DNA of 25,134 nt from Kiritimatiellia bacterium (GTDB taxonomy: Bacteria > Verrucomicrobiota > Kiritimatiellia > RFP12 > UBA1067): contig JAFYQC010000167.1 of NCBI GenBank assembly GCA_017547265.1, positions 1 through 25,134 on the forward strand, given 5' to 3'. Below the pieces are notes generated by a model, which was given only the letters and a program-made list of their open reading frames with translations, was not told where the DNA came from and ran no database searches. Below, piece by piece: positions 23,185-25,134 of this stretch. The translations under genes were made by a program, and so were the position numbers. Position 1 is the stretch's first letter; each line of letters opens with the position of its first letter.

Positions 23185-24797
23185 ACATACAGATGAAACA
23201 CTTCGCTTCCGCCGCATTAGTTTTCTTTGCGGCATTGACAGCGCATTCGGCCGATGCGGTAAAGGTCGCATGTGTCGGCGATTCGATAACATACGGACTT
23301 GGACTTGCCAATCGTGCGACCGAGTCTTATCCCGCCCAGCTCCAGAAGATGCTGGACGAGTATGGGCCTGGCGAGTACGAGGTTCGCAACTTCGGCAACT
23401 CCGGGCGCGGCATCTACCTCGACTCGATGCGCGGCAACGAAAAGCGCGGGTTCCGCTACATGCCCGAGCACAAGGCGGCGCTTGAATGGAAGCCGGATAT
23501 CGTCATATGCAACCTCGGCATAAATGACAACGGCGAGTACATCAAGGAATACACCGGCGGTCGTAAGCGCGGACAGTTCGAGGGCGACTACCTTGCGCTT
23601 CTCGAAGACTACCGCAAGGCAAACCCAAATGTGAAGTTCGCCATTTGGACGAAGCTGTCGCCGCTCGCGGAAGGGCAGAAGTTCTACCGCAGTCCCGAGC
23701 CGTTTCTGATGCAGGCGGACCTTGAGGCGGTTGCGAAGAAGATGAACGCCGTCTGCATCGACATGCAGGAGCCACTTCGCGAGAAGATGGATGAAATCTT
23801 CGCCCGCGACAAGATCCACCCGAACGCCGAGGGCGCGAAAATCATCGCAGAAGTTACGTTTGCAAAACTGTTCACCGAGCCATTTCCCTGCGGGCTTATG
23901 CCGGATCTCGAGTCAGCCCCCGCGACATTCAAGACGGCAAAGCCGTACGAGATTTGGACATGCGCCGGCCAGTCGAACATGCAAAAGGGGTGGAACGAAT
24001 TCAACGCCTCGCCGCAGGAGAAGGAACGCGTCAAGAGCGAGATGGCGCGGCTTGCGAAGTGCGAAATATACTTCTGGGACTTCAACGACGGCAAGTGGAG
24101 GCAGCTTACGCCAGAGAACGCGCTTCGCAAGAGCGCATTCGGTGTTTCGTTCGCGATCCGTCGCGCCGAGGCTACGGGCAAGGTAATCGGCATGCTCTAT
24201 GTCGCGGCTGGTGGCGCACCTACGGAATCGTTCCTCTCCGAGCAGACGATGTGCGCTATGGGCAAGGATGGCAAACCTCTTTATCCGCATCTTGCCGCGA
24301 TTGCGACGAATCGCCATCGCCTCGACCAGAACAAGGACTTCCCATGCGCGTGGGTCGCGCGCGAGTATCCGCGTCGCAGAGCGAACAGGGAAGAGGCCTG
24401 CTGGTGGCCCGTGTCGCTCATGTACGACTACGGAATCAAGCGTATCAAGGGTGGAGAGGTTCAGATTGACGGAATCCTCTGGTACCAAGGCGAGTCGAAC
24501 GCGACGACATGCGTTGCGCCCGACAAGCCGACAGACCGCGACTACCAGCTCGAGACGCTTCGCGCCCTCGTCTCTGAACTGCGCGGAGACAAGAAGATTC
24601 CATTCATCATGATGGGGCTTCCAAAGATGAACCGCCCGTGGGAGCAGTATCGTGCCGTGCAGAAGCAAGTCTGCGACGAGACTGGGGCGATTTTCGTTGA
24701 CACCTTTGCGGCGGGATTGGGCGAGATGAATGACGTCCATCCTCGTGACAAGACCGCCTTCGCCGACCTCGCCGCAAAGGCGGCAGCAGGTAAGTAG
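23181..24797 (+). CDS. Secreted two-domain esterase (SGNH/GDSL plus SASA), probable sialate O-acetylesterase
   Basis: 538 residues with a signal peptide ending near A24 (TAHSA, then DA). The first domain (about 27-225) is an SGNH hydrolase: S35 in VGDSITYG, glycine block FGNSGRG, LGIND, and D210/H213 in RDKIHPNAEG. The second domain (about 250-535) matches the SASA/sialate O-acetylesterase family: S265 in CAGQSNM, WYQGESNA (434-441) and H520 in DVHP. Together they probably remove O-acetyl groups from sialic acids or other glycans so that the sialidase can act. Two-domain esterases of this kind are known in gut Bacteroides. The ATG at 23181 overlaps the permease stop (ATGA) but has its own GGGAGGA site at 23167-23173. 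Xylan or other carbohydrate acetyl esterase activity is an alternative. Confidence 0.9.
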   Translation: MNIQMKHFASAALVFFAALTAHSADAVKVACVGDSITYGLGLANRATESYPAQLQKMLDEYGPGEYEVRNFGNSGRGIYLDSMRGNEKRGFRYMPEHKAALEWKPDIVICNLGINDNGEYIKEYTGGRKRGQFEGDYLALLEDYRKANPNVKFAIWTKLSPLAEGQKFYRSPEPFLMQADLEAVAKKMNAVCIDMQEPLREKMDEIFARDKIHPNAEGAKIIAEVTFAKLFTEPFPCGLMPDLESAPATFKTAKPYEIWTCAGQSNMQKGWNEFNASPQEKERVKSEMARLAKCEIYFWDFNDGKWRQLTPENALRKSAFGVSFAIRRAEATGKVIGMLYVAAGGAPTESFLSEQTMCAMGKDGKPLYPHLAAIATNRHRLDQNKDFPCAWVAREYPRRRANREEACWWPVSLMYDYGIKRIKGGEVQIDGILWYQGESNATTCVAPDKPTDRDYQLETLRALVSELRGDKKIPFIMMGLPKMNRPWEQYRAVQKQVCDETGAIFVDTFAAGLGEMNDVHPRDKTAFADLAAKAAAGK

Positions 24798-24802
24798 TCG
24801 CC

Positions 24803-24831
24803 TTGACTTCGGCTGCAGTTTATAGGATAAT
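24803..24831 (+). promoter_or_regulatory. Sigma-70-type promoter of the last gene, predicted leaderless
   Basis: TTGACT (24803-24808), a 17-bp spacer and GATAAT (24826-24831) form a good promoter. Six bases (GTCGCC) then precede the ATG at 24838, so transcription should begin at the start codon. No ribosome-binding site is present. The -10-to-ATG layout matches that at 14606-14618. Confidence 0.7.
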
Positions 24832-24837
24832 GTCGCC

Positions 24838-25134
24838 ATGAAGAAAATAATAGCCCTGTCGTTGTCGCTTATAGCCGCAGCCGCGGCTTACTCGGAAATC
24901 AAAATAATCGAGCCCGCAGCTGGCGCGGTCGTTCCACTGATTACCGACGCACAGAAGGCGTATGTGTCGATGGATAGGCAATCGCGCCGAGAGAAATTCG
25001 CAGATTCAAAGTACAGGGGCAAGGAGATGGGCCTTCCTGCCGAGACTGTTCCCGGCGCGAAGAAGCCCCGCGAGGCGTATTGGCCGAAGACTGTCCGGCT
25101 CGCATGGGAGGCGAAGGACGGTGTGGAGTACCGC
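24838..25134 (+). CDS. Secreted protein of unknown function, 3'-truncated by the window edge
   Basis: Ninety-nine codons are visible and the frame is still open at the window end. A signal peptide with a lysine-rich start and an alanine-rich core (MKKIIALSLSLIAAAAAYS) should be cut near residue 19. The mature part begins EIKIIEPAAGAVVPLITDAQ, is charged, and later shows PKTVRLAWEAKDGVEYR, which resembles the opening of a beta-sandwich domain. I cannot name a family from this fragment. Its position after the esterase suggests another extracellular enzyme or binding protein of the same locus, but it has its own promoter. Confidence 0.85.
   Translation, partial: MKKIIALSLSLIAAAAAYSEIKIIEPAAGAVVPLITDAQKAYVSMDRQSRREKFADSKYRGKEMGLPAETVPGAKKPREAYWPKTVRLAWEAKDGVEYR

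Noticed and set aside
22315..23292. Antisense frame (325 codons) opposite the permease gene
   Set aside because: The product is an Arg/Lys-rich string typical of the reverse complement of membrane-protein codons.
24798..24837. Terminator after the esterase gene
   Set aside because: The short gap is filled by the promoter of the next gene and shows no hairpin with a T-run.

Overview
The window reads as a chromosomal segment of a Gram-negative, gut-type anaerobe. The giant signal-peptide proteins with beta-helix passenger repeats, next to a sialidase and a two-domain sialate esterase, suggest a PVC-group bacterium, perhaps a Kiritimatiellota/Verrucomicrobiota-like mucin or glycoprotein degrader. 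That placement is inference from protein style; there is no rRNA or other marker here.

Region 1 (1-5515, + strand, GC-rich) looks like one tightly packed housekeeping transcription unit: the 3' two thirds of ileS (archaeal/eukaryotic-like type), lysA 13 bp later, then an ABC-2 exporter pair (ATPase and permease, overlapping by 32 bp). The first two genes carry five short GC-rich insertions that keep the reading frame. Four are copies of one palindrome-cored element (three read as GTDGGSG... peptides, one is inverted). The fifth is a different element reading PSFAKATAG. This is the most unusual signal in the window.

Region 2 (5516-13850, + strand) starts with a strong sigma-70-type promoter whose -35 and -10 each lie inside an AATTG/CAATT dyad. 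It drives a 1295-residue secreted beta-helix protein. A small orphaned LamG tail follows, then a 1329-residue secreted multidomain sialidase (GH33-type) with a complete catalytic set. The two large proteins share a roughly 205-residue domain that I cannot assign to a named family. A 33-codon ORF follows.

Region 3 (13834-14611) is a minus-strand Phd/VapB-VapC (PIN) toxin-antitoxin pair with a tandem 9-bp operator-like repeat at its predicted transcription start. It sits back to back with the promoter of the next gene.

Region 4 (14618-24797, + strand) is a coupled three-gene unit joined by two ATGA stop/start overlaps: a 2385-residue secreted protein carrying both a C10 (streptopain-like) cysteine peptidase domain and a metzincin-like zinc peptidase domain; an LctP-family permease; and a secreted SGNH plus SASA double esterase. 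The promoter places -10 TATAAT six bases from the ATG, so the mRNA should be leaderless. Region 5 (24838-end) begins another secreted protein with the same six-base arrangement.

Taken together, regions 2-5 look like an extracellular glycoprotein-attack locus: the proteases would open the protein backbone, the esterase would remove O-acetyl groups, and the sialidase would release sialic acid. No tRNA, rRNA, CRISPR, IS element or convincing rho-independent terminator was seen. No stretch over 300 bases lacks a gene.
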